From Planctomycetota bacterium (GTDB taxonomy: Bacteria; Planctomycetota; UBA1135; GCA-002686595), in contig JADJNY010000006.1 of the NCBI GenBank assembly GCA_016714045.1, positions 62,001-126,000 of the forward strand: a stretch of 64,000 nucleotides of DNA, read 5' to 3'. Shown one piece after another: positions 28,154 to 36,136 of this stretch. A model generated the notes under the pieces. It saw only the letters and a list, made by a program, of their open reading frames with translations. It did no database searches and was not told the DNA's origin. Position numbers and translations under genes: made by a program. Numbering within the stretch: the stretch's first letter is position 1; every line of letters begins with the position of its first letter.

Positions 28154-28960
28154 ATGCGCTCGCACGCAGAACTGAGGAGTTGGACTCGATCGCTGATCTT
28201 GGCCGGAGCCGTGGGTGCCGTCGGCGTCCTGATCTGGCTCGGGTTCACTCGACTCACCGCCGTAGACCGCGCCGATCGGGATCCGCTCCACGAGACCGCG
28301 TCCGTTTCAGGTCCCAGAGTTACGCCCTCGGTTGTGCTTTCGGAGGAACACCGGTCTCCCGCGAGTTCGACCGTGGTTCCCCCCGAATTGCCGAAAGACG
28401 CCGAGGCCACGGAGTTGCGCCCCGGGCTCGCGGAGTTCATCGCGAAGCTCGGAAGCGGAGAAAAGAACCGGTTGCAGCTCCAGGGTGAAACCCCGGAGCA
28501 GTACTACGATTACTGCAAGAAGAGCAATGCCCTACTGACGTTCGGCGAGGGCTGCTTGGCCTATCGTTTGGCACGCGGCGGTCGCAGCTTCGGACCCATG
28601 GAGCCGCAAGAACTCGTGGACTCCCTCGAGCGTCGTTGCAAGCACCTTGGGCTTTCACTGTCCGACTCGCAGGAGCAGTTGGTGCGCGCGATCCTCGCTC
28701 GCTTTCACGCGCGCTTCCAGGAGGAGTACATCGCCTTGCACGATGCGCAAGGCCTGCGCTTTCCCCCGTCACGGAAGTTCTCGGACATGCTCCCCTACTT
28801 TGATCAGGAGCTTCAGTTTTGGCGCCTACTCGACGCGACGGTCACGACGATCTCACCTGAGTCCGATCTGCGGGCTGCCATCGACGCTCCCAGTGGTACT
28901 TCGGCGCTATTTTGCCTCGACACCTTCGTGATGCCCACCGATGGCGCACATCCGCGCTGA
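28154..28960 (+). CDS. Single-pass membrane protein of unknown function in the lower-GC cassette
   Basis: 268 residues from ATG 28154. A short cytoplasmic N-terminus precedes one transmembrane helix (SLILAGAVGAVGVLIWLGF, about 16-34). The outside portion is mostly helical, with two potential disulfide cysteines near YYDYCKKSNALLTFGEGC. No family recognised. Codon use is visibly less GC-rich at third positions than neighbouring genes. It precedes the Cys-rich peptide by 58 bases and probably shares its transcript, so a scaffold or processing-partner role is possible but unproven. Confidence 0.7.
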   Translation: MRSHAELRSWTRSLILAGAVGAVGVLIWLGFTRLTAVDRADRDPLHETASVSGPRVTPSVVLSEEHRSPASSTVVPPELPKDAEATELRPGLAEFIAKLGSGEKNRLQLQGETPEQYYDYCKKSNALLTFGEGCLAYRLARGGRSFGPMEPQELVDSLERRCKHLGLSLSDSQEQLVRAILARFHARFQEEYIALHDAQGLRFPPSRKFSDMLPYFDQELQFWRLLDATVTTISPESDLRAAIDAPSGTSALFCLDTFVMPTDGAHPR

Positions 28961-29018
28961 TCGGCTCTCTGGCGTCTGGTTCTGTTCCGGTGCTTCCAAC
29001 CGGAGAAGGAGTGGGAAG

Positions 29019-29414
29019 ATGCGTTCCTTGTCCCTGTTCGTCCTCGCCTCGACGCTCGTCGCCGGCGTCGAGCTCCGCGCCGCCTGGGGTGCGCGCTCGA
29101 CTCCAACCCCACTGACCTCCGTCCCGCAGTGGACGGGAGGCTTCAACCAGAAGGGCGAGTGCACGAATCCCGTGCGGTGCAATCGCTACAAGTTCGAGCC
29201 TCCCACATCGTACTGCCACTACTGCTCGAACCTCTCTTCGAACCCGTATCGCTGCAACGCCTCGAGCCTCTTCCTCTGCCCCGACTACTCGACCGGCGGC
29301 ACCGCCTGCGGGGACGAGATGATCTGCGAGTACGACCCCAACCATCCGGAACTGGGCTGCGACTGGTTCACGTGCACACCGAACGGGTACTGCACGGAGG
29401 TCGACTGCCAGTGA
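29019..29414 (+). CDS. Small secreted 12-cysteine protein
   Basis: 131 residues from ATG 29019, with an AAGGAG Shine-Dalgarno at 29006-29011 that decides this start over an upstream in-frame ATG at 28941. A signal-like N-terminus (MRSLSLFVLASTLVAGVELR) precedes a mature part with 12 cysteines, many in short spacings (YCHYCSNL, CDWFTCTPNGYCTEVDC), indicating a disulfide-stabilised exported peptide. No known family. It sits between a membrane protein and a C39-like/DUF1573 protein, an arrangement that suggests it is the product or substrate of that system. Confidence 0.78.
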   Translation: MRSLSLFVLASTLVAGVELRAAWGARSTPTPLTSVPQWTGGFNQKGECTNPVRCNRYKFEPPTSYCHYCSNLSSNPYRCNASSLFLCPDYSTGGTACGDEMICEYDPNHPELGCDWFTCTPNGYCTEVDCQ

Positions 29415-29495
29415 CTTGGTGAGGATGCTCCGGCCCGCCGAGATCTTCCCGGTCGCGGCGGGCTTGCACTTCTTGTCGCGAAGGGCCTTGGCTCC

Positions 29496-31823
29496 ATGCT
29501 TTCCACACCCACTCTCCTGTTCGCCCTGCTCGTCAGTCAGATTTCAGGTCCCGAAGACCACCTCGATCGACTGCGGAGTTCCTTGCGCGACGCAGACGCC
29601 CGCCTGGATCGGTTCGAGGGCATCTACGAACTCCACTCACGGACCTACTCCGCACAGTCCTGGCCCGTCGACGACGCGTCGCTCATGCGGCAGCGCCCGA
29701 CCCACGAAGACACCTACACGTGTTGCTACGCTCGCTTCGGCGAGCGAGTTTACTGGGAGTGTCGCTCCAAGACGCGAGCGAGGAACCACTTCGTCGGCTG
29801 GACGGACGGAGAGCACTGGTTTCGCTACCAGCCGGCGGACGCGATCGGGGACATCACCGAGGGAGGACCGGAGCTGTCGAGTTGGATGCCGACGCGGTTC
29901 TATGCCGAGCTCGACGGCACATCCTGGCTGGATCTGTTGCGTTCCGCGCAGGTCGAACTCGTCTCCAATCCTCTGGACGACACCAAGGGACGCACGTCGG
30001 TCGTCGTTCATGGCACGCCGAAAGGTGCCTGGATCAACGTCGACGTCACGTTCCGTGACGATTTCGGATCCCGCCCCGAGCGCGTCGTGCGCCGGACCGA
30101 CACCACGGCGACCAACGAGTACGTCCTCGACCGGATCTTGACCACGGAAGGCGGCTGCGTCCTCCCGGCGGACTTCCGACACTGGACTCTCCACTACGCG
30201 AAGGGTGCACAGCCGCCTCAACTCGAAAGTGTGTCCGTCGTCGAGTGCACGCTTGTTTCGCACTCCACCGACCTGCGACGACTCGAGCGCCTGACATCGC
30301 TCGGTTTTCCCGGTGGAACCCAGGTCACGAACACCTTCACCGAAGAGGTTCGCTACGTCGCCGAATCGATCGACTCCGTCGTCGAGCAGTGGACGGCTGG
30401 ATTGCCGGGAGCAGCGGCGACGAAGCCTGACAACGCGTACCCCTGGTACACGGGTTCGAATGCCGTGTCCCATGGAGACGCGCGAACCATCGATGCGGCA
30501 GAGGCTGAGCAGCGGACGCATCTGCTCTGCGGCCCTCTCGCCGTGGCTGGACTGCTTCGACTACGACGACACGGTGAAGGAGGGGAGCGTTCGCTCTCGT
30601 TCGAGTCGATCGTTTCCGCCTGCGAAAGCGATGAGAAGGGAACGGAGTTGAAGAAGTTGCTCGACGGTGCCCGCTCCGTTGGGGCGGACCTGGTCCCCTT
30701 CGACTTCCCGGACAAGAAGGTGCCTGAGTGCACGTCCCCAATGGTCTTCCTGCTTTCCGACGAAGGGGGTGGGAATCACTACGCGCTGGCCGCGCCAGCG
30801 TCCCGACCCGGTGGACCTCAGGGATACGCGCTGTGCGAGTTCCCGGCAGGCCAGGCCTGGCTGAGCACGGGTGCCGAAGTACCGAGGTGGACGGGACTCG
30901 CTCTGGTGCCCACCGACGAGCCCATGCTGGCGCGGTGGACTGACGAGCATAGTTCTGCGATCTGGCGAGGCTGGCTCGGTCTCGGCGCGGCGGGATTCGC
31001 CGTCGTCGGGGTCTTCCTGATGTACCGTCTCAGATCTCGCCGTCGTTCGTCGGAAGGGATGGGTCCGGTGGCCGGCATTCTCATCTTGGCGCTATCCGCG
31101 ACCGACACCGCATGTGCTCGCTCCAGTTCGGCATCCGACTCGGTGACAGACTCGAATGCCGACCTCGTCGCACTCCTTCACTTCGATTCGCCGGACTTCG
31201 ATTTCGGTCCGATGCAACTGCGGGTCACGACGGGTCGGATCCTCGGCTTGAACAACTCCGCGGAACGGCCCTTCACGATCGATCGCGTGCAGACGGGATG
31301 CAGTTGCGCAGTGGTCGCGGACATGGCGGGGAGGGTTCTGCCTGCTTTGGGTCGAACGGATCTGCCCCTTTCGTGGGGCATCCACCGCCGCACGGATACG
31401 AGCCAAGAGGTCGTCGTGGAAGGACACTACCCCGGTCAGGAGTTGCGCTCGATTCGTGCCCTAGTTCGGATCCATGGGCACGTCGTCGGAGACGTTCGTT
31501 GCGAACCACCTCGGCTCCGCATCGTTCACTCCGATGAGATGGGATGGCCGACGCGCCGGATCGAAATCCACCACGCTCGCGCACAGGGCGAGGCTGAACT
31601 TCACATCGCTTCGGTCGAGAGCTCGTCGGAGGACTTGAAGGTGCAGTTGCTACCCAAATCCCATCGAATGATGCCGAATGGCGACGACCTGTGGACCCAG
31701 GGACTCCAAGTGAGTTGCCTGACCTCACACCCGCTCGCATGCAGCATCGAGGCGGTGGTTCGAATCGTAGTAGACAGCCCGTCTCAGCAGACTCTTGAGG
31801 TCCCCGTCTCGATCGTTCCGTGA
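29496..31823 (+). CDS. Fusion of a C39-peptidase-like domain, a transmembrane segment and DUF1573
   Basis: 775 residues. A signal-like start (MLSTPTLLFALLVSQISG) leads into an unassigned region (20-330). Next is a C39-like papain-fold domain: Cys 345 in LLCGPLAVAGLLRLRR and His 428 in GGNHYALAAP; the third catalytic residue is unclear (a Glu stands near YALCEFPAGQAW). A transmembrane helix follows (WLGLGAAGFAVVGVFLMYRL, about 490-510). From Met 522 the sequence looks like a lipoprotein signal (MGPVAGILILALSATDTAC), then DUF1573 with FDFGPMQLRV and the GCSC motif (Cys 602, 604). It may be two genes fused in frame. Likely acts on or exports the adjacent Cys-rich peptide. Confidence 0.75.
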   Translation: MLSTPTLLFALLVSQISGPEDHLDRLRSSLRDADARLDRFEGIYELHSRTYSAQSWPVDDASLMRQRPTHEDTYTCCYARFGERVYWECRSKTRARNHFVGWTDGEHWFRYQPADAIGDITEGGPELSSWMPTRFYAELDGTSWLDLLRSAQVELVSNPLDDTKGRTSVVVHGTPKGAWINVDVTFRDDFGSRPERVVRRTDTTATNEYVLDRILTTEGGCVLPADFRHWTLHYAKGAQPPQLESVSVVECTLVSHSTDLRRLERLTSLGFPGGTQVTNTFTEEVRYVAESIDSVVEQWTAGLPGAAATKPDNAYPWYTGSNAVSHGDARTIDAAEAEQRTHLLCGPLAVAGLLRLRRHGEGGERSLSFESIVSACESDEKGTELKKLLDGARSVGADLVPFDFPDKKVPECTSPMVFLLSDEGGGNHYALAAPASRPGGPQGYALCEFPAGQAWLSTGAEVPRWTGLALVPTDEPMLARWTDEHSSAIWRGWLGLGAAGFAVVGVFLMYRLRSRRRSSEGMGPVAGILILALSATDTACARSSSASDSVTDSNADLVALLHFDSPDFDFGPMQLRVTTGRILGLNNSAERPFTIDRVQTGCSCAVVADMAGRVLPALGRTDLPLSWGIHRRTDTSQEVVVEGHYPGQELRSIRALVRIHGHVVGDVRCEPPRLRIVHSDEMGWPTRRIEIHHARAQGEAELHIASVESSSEDLKVQLLPKSHRMMPNGDDLWTQGLQVSCLTSHPLACSIEAVVRIVVDSPSQQTLEVPVSIVP

Positions 31824-31874
31824 GCACCAGTTTCGGGTGCGCAGTTGTCATCGAGATGTGGGCCACATCCAGAG

Positions 31875-31970
31875 GCGCCGCGGTGCGGGAGGATCCGCAT
31901 CGCCGAGAACGCTTGTTTGCTCATCCTCGCCGCGGCGACGGCGATGGCGCTGCATCGGCTGGCGCAGTTG
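31875..31970 (+). pseudogene. Decayed copy of the 3' end of the SpoU methyltransferase gene
   Basis: Translates to ILAAATAMALHRLAQLN, matching INLAAATAIALHRLARPD at the C-terminus of the 27091-27945 gene. About 39 of 48 bases agree between 27898-27945 and 31926-31973, and weaker similarity extends upstream (GAGGATCCGCATC against GAAGATCCCGATC). No stop codon or upstream coding part survives. It overlaps the 3' end of qhpF on the opposite strand. With the intact gene it brackets the low-GC cassette, as expected of insertion into a gene's 3' end or loss of a duplicate. Confidence 0.6.
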
Positions 31971-33771
31971 AACTGGACGCCGCGCGCTCGTCCACGATCC
32001 GCCCGTCCTCCCCGAGCCGCAGCACCCGCGTCGTCCCCGCCAGACGATCGAGGTGGTGCGTCACGATCAGCGTCGTCCGTCCGCGCGACAGCTCGCCGAG
32101 CGCGCGCCGCACGTCCTCGTCCGCGCGCGCGTCGAGCGCGCTCGTCGCTTCGTCCAGCACCAGGATCTTCGGATCGCGCAGGAGCGCGCGCGCGATCGCG
32201 ATGCGCTGGCGCTGGCCGGCCGAGAGCTGCGCGCCGCGCTCCCCCACGACCGTGTCGAGCCCGCGCGCTTCCTTCGGCAGCATCGTGTCGACGCCGCTCG
32301 CGCGCGCGGCGGCCTCGACTTCCGTGTCGCTCGCCCCCGCGCGGCCGTAGCGCACGTTCTCGCGCACCGTGTCGTGGAACAGGAAAACATCCTGTGACAC
32401 GACCGCCATCTCGCGGCGTAAGGCGCTCGCGCGCACCGCGCGCAGGTCCTGCCCGTCGATCGTCACGCGCCCCGACTGCGGGTCGAGGAAGCGGAACAAG
32501 AGGTCGACGATCGTCGACTTCCCCGCGCCGCTCGGGCCGACGAGCGCCACGGTCTCGCCCGCTTCGACGCGGAACGACACGCCCTCGAGCAGCGGCACGC
32601 TCGCCACGTGACGGAAACGCACGTCCTCGAACGCGATCACGCCGCGCACGGCGGCCGGGAGCGGCGCGCGCTCGTCCTCGTCGACGCCGGCTGGTGCTTC
32701 GAAGAGCTCGCGCACGCGCGCGAGGCTCACGCGCACCTGCGCGAGCTCCAGGTACGCGTCGACCAGGCCCATCAACGGCGCGAACACGAGCCCCACGTAC
32801 ATCGAAAGCGCGATGAGCTCGCCGAGCTCGAGCTCGCCCCGGATCACGCGCGCCCCGCCGACCGCGTACACGACCACGGTCGAGATCACCGTGCAGAAGC
32901 GCGGCAGACCGCTCGCCCACGCGTTCGTCCACTGGAAGGCGAGGCTCGTGCGGATCAGCGCGTGCCCGCGCTCGACGAGCTTCGCGAGCTCGCGCCGCTC
33001 GCGGCCGAACGAGCGCACGGTGCGCTGGCCGACGAGCGTCTCGTTCACGGTCGTCGCGAGCTCGCCTGACTGCGTTCGCAGCGAGCGCGTCAGGCCCTCG
33101 ATGCGCCCGCGGTAGAGCCGCGCGACGAGCATCGCGATCGGGAACGAGCTCACGGCGAGCAGGAACAGCTCCCAGTCGTACGCGAGCCCGAGGATCGACA
33201 CGCCGACCACGGTCAGCGCGCTCGTCGCGAGCGACGGCAAGGTCGAGGTCGCGAACTCCTGCACCTGCGCGAGATCGCGGTTGAAGCGGACGACGAGCTC
33301 GCCATAGCGCGCGCCGGCGAAGAACGACAGCGACAGCGTCTGGAGTCGCGCGAGGAACTCGCGCCGCAGGTCGAGCAGCACGCGCGACGAGAGCGCCGTG
33401 TAGACCTGTCCCTGCGCGAGGCTGATCCCGAAACGCACCGCCGCGACGCCCAGGAACGCCGCCGCGATCCCCCACAAGAGGTCGGGGCGCCGCGCCAGGA
33501 TCACGCGATCGACGAGCGCCTGCACGAGGTACGGGTTCGCGAGGCCGAGGACGGCGTTCAGGACGAGCAGCGCGGCGACGAGAGCGAGACCGCCGCCGCG
33601 TCGCGCGAGCAACGCGCGGAGCGCGAACGGGCGCTTGCCGCCCTTCGATGCGCGCGCTCGAGACGCGTCGTCGTCGCGATCGCGCTCCGCCGCACGCGGC
33701 GCGTCGGACGGGCTCGTGGGGCTCACGCTCGACGCGCTCCTCGTCGTCGCGAGCGCTCGGGGCGCGCGCAC
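31921..33771 (-). CDS. qhpF: ABC transporter (permease-ATPase fusion), probable QhpF exporter of the QHNDH gamma subunit
   Basis: 616 residues, GTG start at 33769-33771. Six-helix exporter domain (about 50-350) and nucleotide-binding domain with Walker A GPSGAGKST, signature LSAGQRQRIAIARAL, and Walker B ILVLDEATSALD. No N-terminal C39 peptidase. In Paracoccus, QhpF is the inner-membrane ABC exporter for the modified gamma subunit. Here it is divergent from qhpA (90-bp gap), a position that supports the assignment over a generic lipid A or drug exporter. Its C-terminal codons run into the SpoU-like remnant, so the tail may have been altered. Confidence 0.82.
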   Translation of the reverse strand: MRAPRALATTRSASSVSPTSPSDAPRAAERDRDDDASRARASKGGKRPFALRALLARRGGGLALVAALLVLNAVLGLANPYLVQALVDRVILARRPDLLWGIAAAFLGVAAVRFGISLAQGQVYTALSSRVLLDLRREFLARLQTLSLSFFAGARYGELVVRFNRDLAQVQEFATSTLPSLATSALTVVGVSILGLAYDWELFLLAVSSFPIAMLVARLYRGRIEGLTRSLRTQSGELATTVNETLVGQRTVRSFGRERRELAKLVERGHALIRTSLAFQWTNAWASGLPRFCTVISTVVVYAVGGARVIRGELELGELIALSMYVGLVFAPLMGLVDAYLELAQVRVSLARVRELFEAPAGVDEDERAPLPAAVRGVIAFEDVRFRHVASVPLLEGVSFRVEAGETVALVGPSGAGKSTIVDLLFRFLDPQSGRVTIDGQDLRAVRASALRREMAVVSQDVFLFHDTVRENVRYGRAGASDTEVEAAARASGVDTMLPKEARGLDTVVGERGAQLSAGQRQRIAIARALLRDPKILVLDEATSALDARADEDVRRALGELSRGRTTLIVTHHLDRLAGTTRVLRLGEDGRIVDERAASSSTAPADAAPSPSPRRG

Positions 33772-33861
33772 GTCCTGGCTTCGGCCCGATCGTCCACGGC
33801 CTGACCCTCTTCGAGCCCACCAGCCTTGTCAACGACGAGGTCCGCCCTATCATCGCGCACG

Positions 33862-36003
33862 ATGAGCTGGCGCCTCCCCCCGGCGGCCGGCGTCGCGCTC
33901 CTGGCGGCGTCGCTCGCTTTGTCGGCCACCGCGATCCGGGGCCGGGACGAATCCACACGGGGCGCCGGGCACGAGCTCGAAGCTCGCGCGAGCGCGCAAG
34001 CGACACAGGGCACTCCGCCCGCGACGCCTCCCCCGAGCTCACCGAACAGCGCGCCGGCCCAGAGCACCGCGCCCGCGGCCCCAGCAGAGAGCGCGGCTCC
34101 CGCGCAAGGCCAAGCCGCACCCGCGCCGAGCACGGCGCCCGCGGCCGCTCCGCAGACGCCCGGTGCCGACGCACCGAACGCCGCGCGCGGCGGCGACGCC
34201 GACAAGAAGAAGGACGACAAGAAGGACGAGAAGCCGCGCAAGGGTCTCCCCGTCACCGAGCCCTTGATCCTCGCGAAGTGCGCCGGCTGCCACTTCGACC
34301 TCGGCGAGAAGAAGCTCTCGCGCATCTCGTTCCTGCGCAAGACGCCGGAGGCGTGGGAGCTCTCCGTCAAGCGCATGCTGCGCATGCAGAACGTGCAGCT
34401 CACGCCCGACGAAGCGAAGCAGATCGTGCGCTACCTCGCGAACGACCACGGGCTCGCGCGCGGCGAGGCGCAAAGGGCGATGTACGAAGTCGAGCGCCGC
34501 ATCCACTGGTCCGAGGCGGAGGCCGACAAGGACCTGCGCTCGACGTGCGGCGAGTGCCACACGCTGGGCCGCGTGCTCTCCGAACGCCGCGACGCCGACG
34601 AGTGGAAGCTGCTCAAGGCGACGCACCTCGCGTTCTTCCCGCTCGCGCAGTGGCAGGCGTTCGCGGGCGACGGCGGCGGCTTCGAAGGGATCGACTGGGA
34701 GTCGATGAGCGAGAGCGAGGCGGAAGCCGAGTTCGAGCGCCGCCGCAGCGAGAAGCGCGCGGACCGCGCGGACAAGGTGCTCGACAAGCTCGCGAAGGAC
34801 CTGCCGCTCTTCACGCCCGAGTGGGACCATTGGAGCGTCAACCGTCGCACCGTGCCGCTTGCCGGCGCGTGGGACGTGACCGGCCACGAGGTCGGCCGCG
34901 GCGACGTGCGCGGCGTGCTCGCGATCACCGCGACGGGCAAGGACGAGTACACGACGGAGTGGACGCTCTCGGTCGGCGGCGCCGCCGAACTCGTGCGCAA
35001 GGGCAAGGGCGTGCTCTACGCCGGGTTCCAGTGGCGCGGGAAGACCGAGACGACGTCGGCGGGCGAGGAGCCCGAGCTGCGGGAAGCGCTGCTGCTCTCC
35101 GAGGACTGGAACGAGCTGCGCGGCCGCCTCTTCACCGGTGAGTACAGCGAGGTCGGCCTCGACGTCACGCTGCGCCGGCGCACGGCGCTGACCGGCATCG
35201 CCTCGATCGACGACGCGGCGGTCGCGATCCCGTCGTCTGCGCGCGTGCTCGACGTCCGCGGCAGCGGCTTCCCGGCGGCCCTCGCGGCCGCCGACTTCCA
35301 CGCCGGCGAAGGCGTGACGATCACGGCCGCCGAGCGCGTCGACGACGGCCACGTTCGGCTGACCGTCGACGTCGACCGCAAGGCGAAGCGCGGCGCGCGC
35401 GAGCTCTCGTTCCGCGCCGTCCGCGGCGACGCCCGGGTCGTGCTCTACGACTCGATCGATTGGATTCGAGTCGCGCCCGAGCTCGGCCTCGCGCGCGTCG
35501 GGGGCAAGATGCGCCCGCCGCAGACCGAGCGCTTCGAGGCGGTCGCGATGAACCGCGGCGAGGACGACGAGCTCTACACGGCCGACGACTACGCGGTGAA
35601 GGTCGTGCCCGCGACGTGGACGATCGAGGAGTTCCCCGTGCGCGAGAACGACGACGACGCGCAGTTCGTCGGCGCGATCGACGCGCGCACCGGGCGCTTC
35701 ACGCCGGCCCTCGACGGCCCGAACCCCGCGCGGCGCTGGTCGGCGAACAACATCGGCGAGGTCTACGTCGTCGCGACGTGCCGCCTCGCGACGCGCGAGA
35801 CGCCCGTGAAGCCGAAGCCCGCCAAGAAGGCGGAGGCGAAGCCGGAGGGCGGCCAGGACGCCGCGCCGCCCGCGGCCGAAGCGCCGAAGGAAGACGACGC
35901 TCCGATTCGCATCGTCGAGAAGGAGTTCCGCTCGCACGGACGCCTGCTCGTGATGGTCCCGCTCTACATCGACTGGAACCGGTTCCAGTGGGACAAGCGA
36001 TGA
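33862..36003 (+). CDS. qhpA: Quinohemoprotein amine dehydrogenase alpha subunit (diheme)
   Basis: 713 residues from ATG 33862, giving a signal peptide (AAGVALLAASLALSATAIRG). An unusual Ala/Pro/Gln-rich linker then a charged Lys/Asp stretch fill about 30-125. The diheme domain has CAGCH (Cys 140, 143; His 144) and CGECH (Cys 229, 232; His 233). Beta-barrel/Ig-like domains follow (WDVTGHEVGRGDVRGVLAIT; FEAVAMNRGEDDELYTADDY), matching QHNDH alpha chains. It is longer than the roughly 500-residue proteobacterial chains. Periplasmic; carries electrons from the CTQ cofactor of the gamma subunit through hemes c. First gene of the qhpADCBE run. Confidence 0.93.
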   Translation: MSWRLPPAAGVALLAASLALSATAIRGRDESTRGAGHELEARASAQATQGTPPATPPPSSPNSAPAQSTAPAAPAESAAPAQGQAAPAPSTAPAAAPQTPGADAPNAARGGDADKKKDDKKDEKPRKGLPVTEPLILAKCAGCHFDLGEKKLSRISFLRKTPEAWELSVKRMLRMQNVQLTPDEAKQIVRYLANDHGLARGEAQRAMYEVERRIHWSEAEADKDLRSTCGECHTLGRVLSERRDADEWKLLKATHLAFFPLAQWQAFAGDGGGFEGIDWESMSESEAEAEFERRRSEKRADRADKVLDKLAKDLPLFTPEWDHWSVNRRTVPLAGAWDVTGHEVGRGDVRGVLAITATGKDEYTTEWTLSVGGAAELVRKGKGVLYAGFQWRGKTETTSAGEEPELREALLLSEDWNELRGRLFTGEYSEVGLDVTLRRRTALTGIASIDDAAVAIPSSARVLDVRGSGFPAALAAADFHAGEGVTITAAERVDDGHVRLTVDVDRKAKRGARELSFRAVRGDARVVLYDSIDWIRVAPELGLARVGGKMRPPQTERFEAVAMNRGEDDELYTADDYAVKVVPATWTIEEFPVRENDDDAQFVGAIDARTGRFTPALDGPNPARRWSANNIGEVYVVATCRLATRETPVKPKPAKKAEAKPEGGQDAAPPAAEAPKEDDAPIRIVEKEFRSHGRLLVMVPLYIDWNRFQWDKR

Positions 36004-36136
36004 GCGCGCACGGAGTCGAACCGCGCGCCGCCGCTCGGCGCCCGGCGGCGCGCGCCCGCACCGCTCGCTGGCCGAAGCGCGACACGACGAGCGGCCGTCG
36101 CGCGACCGACAGGCGCACGCTCTCGAGGACGCGCGC

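Noticed and set aside
31921..33771. Generic MsbA/drug exporter rather than QhpF
   Set aside because: Possible on sequence alone, but its divergent position at the head of a full qhp gene set makes QhpF the better reading.
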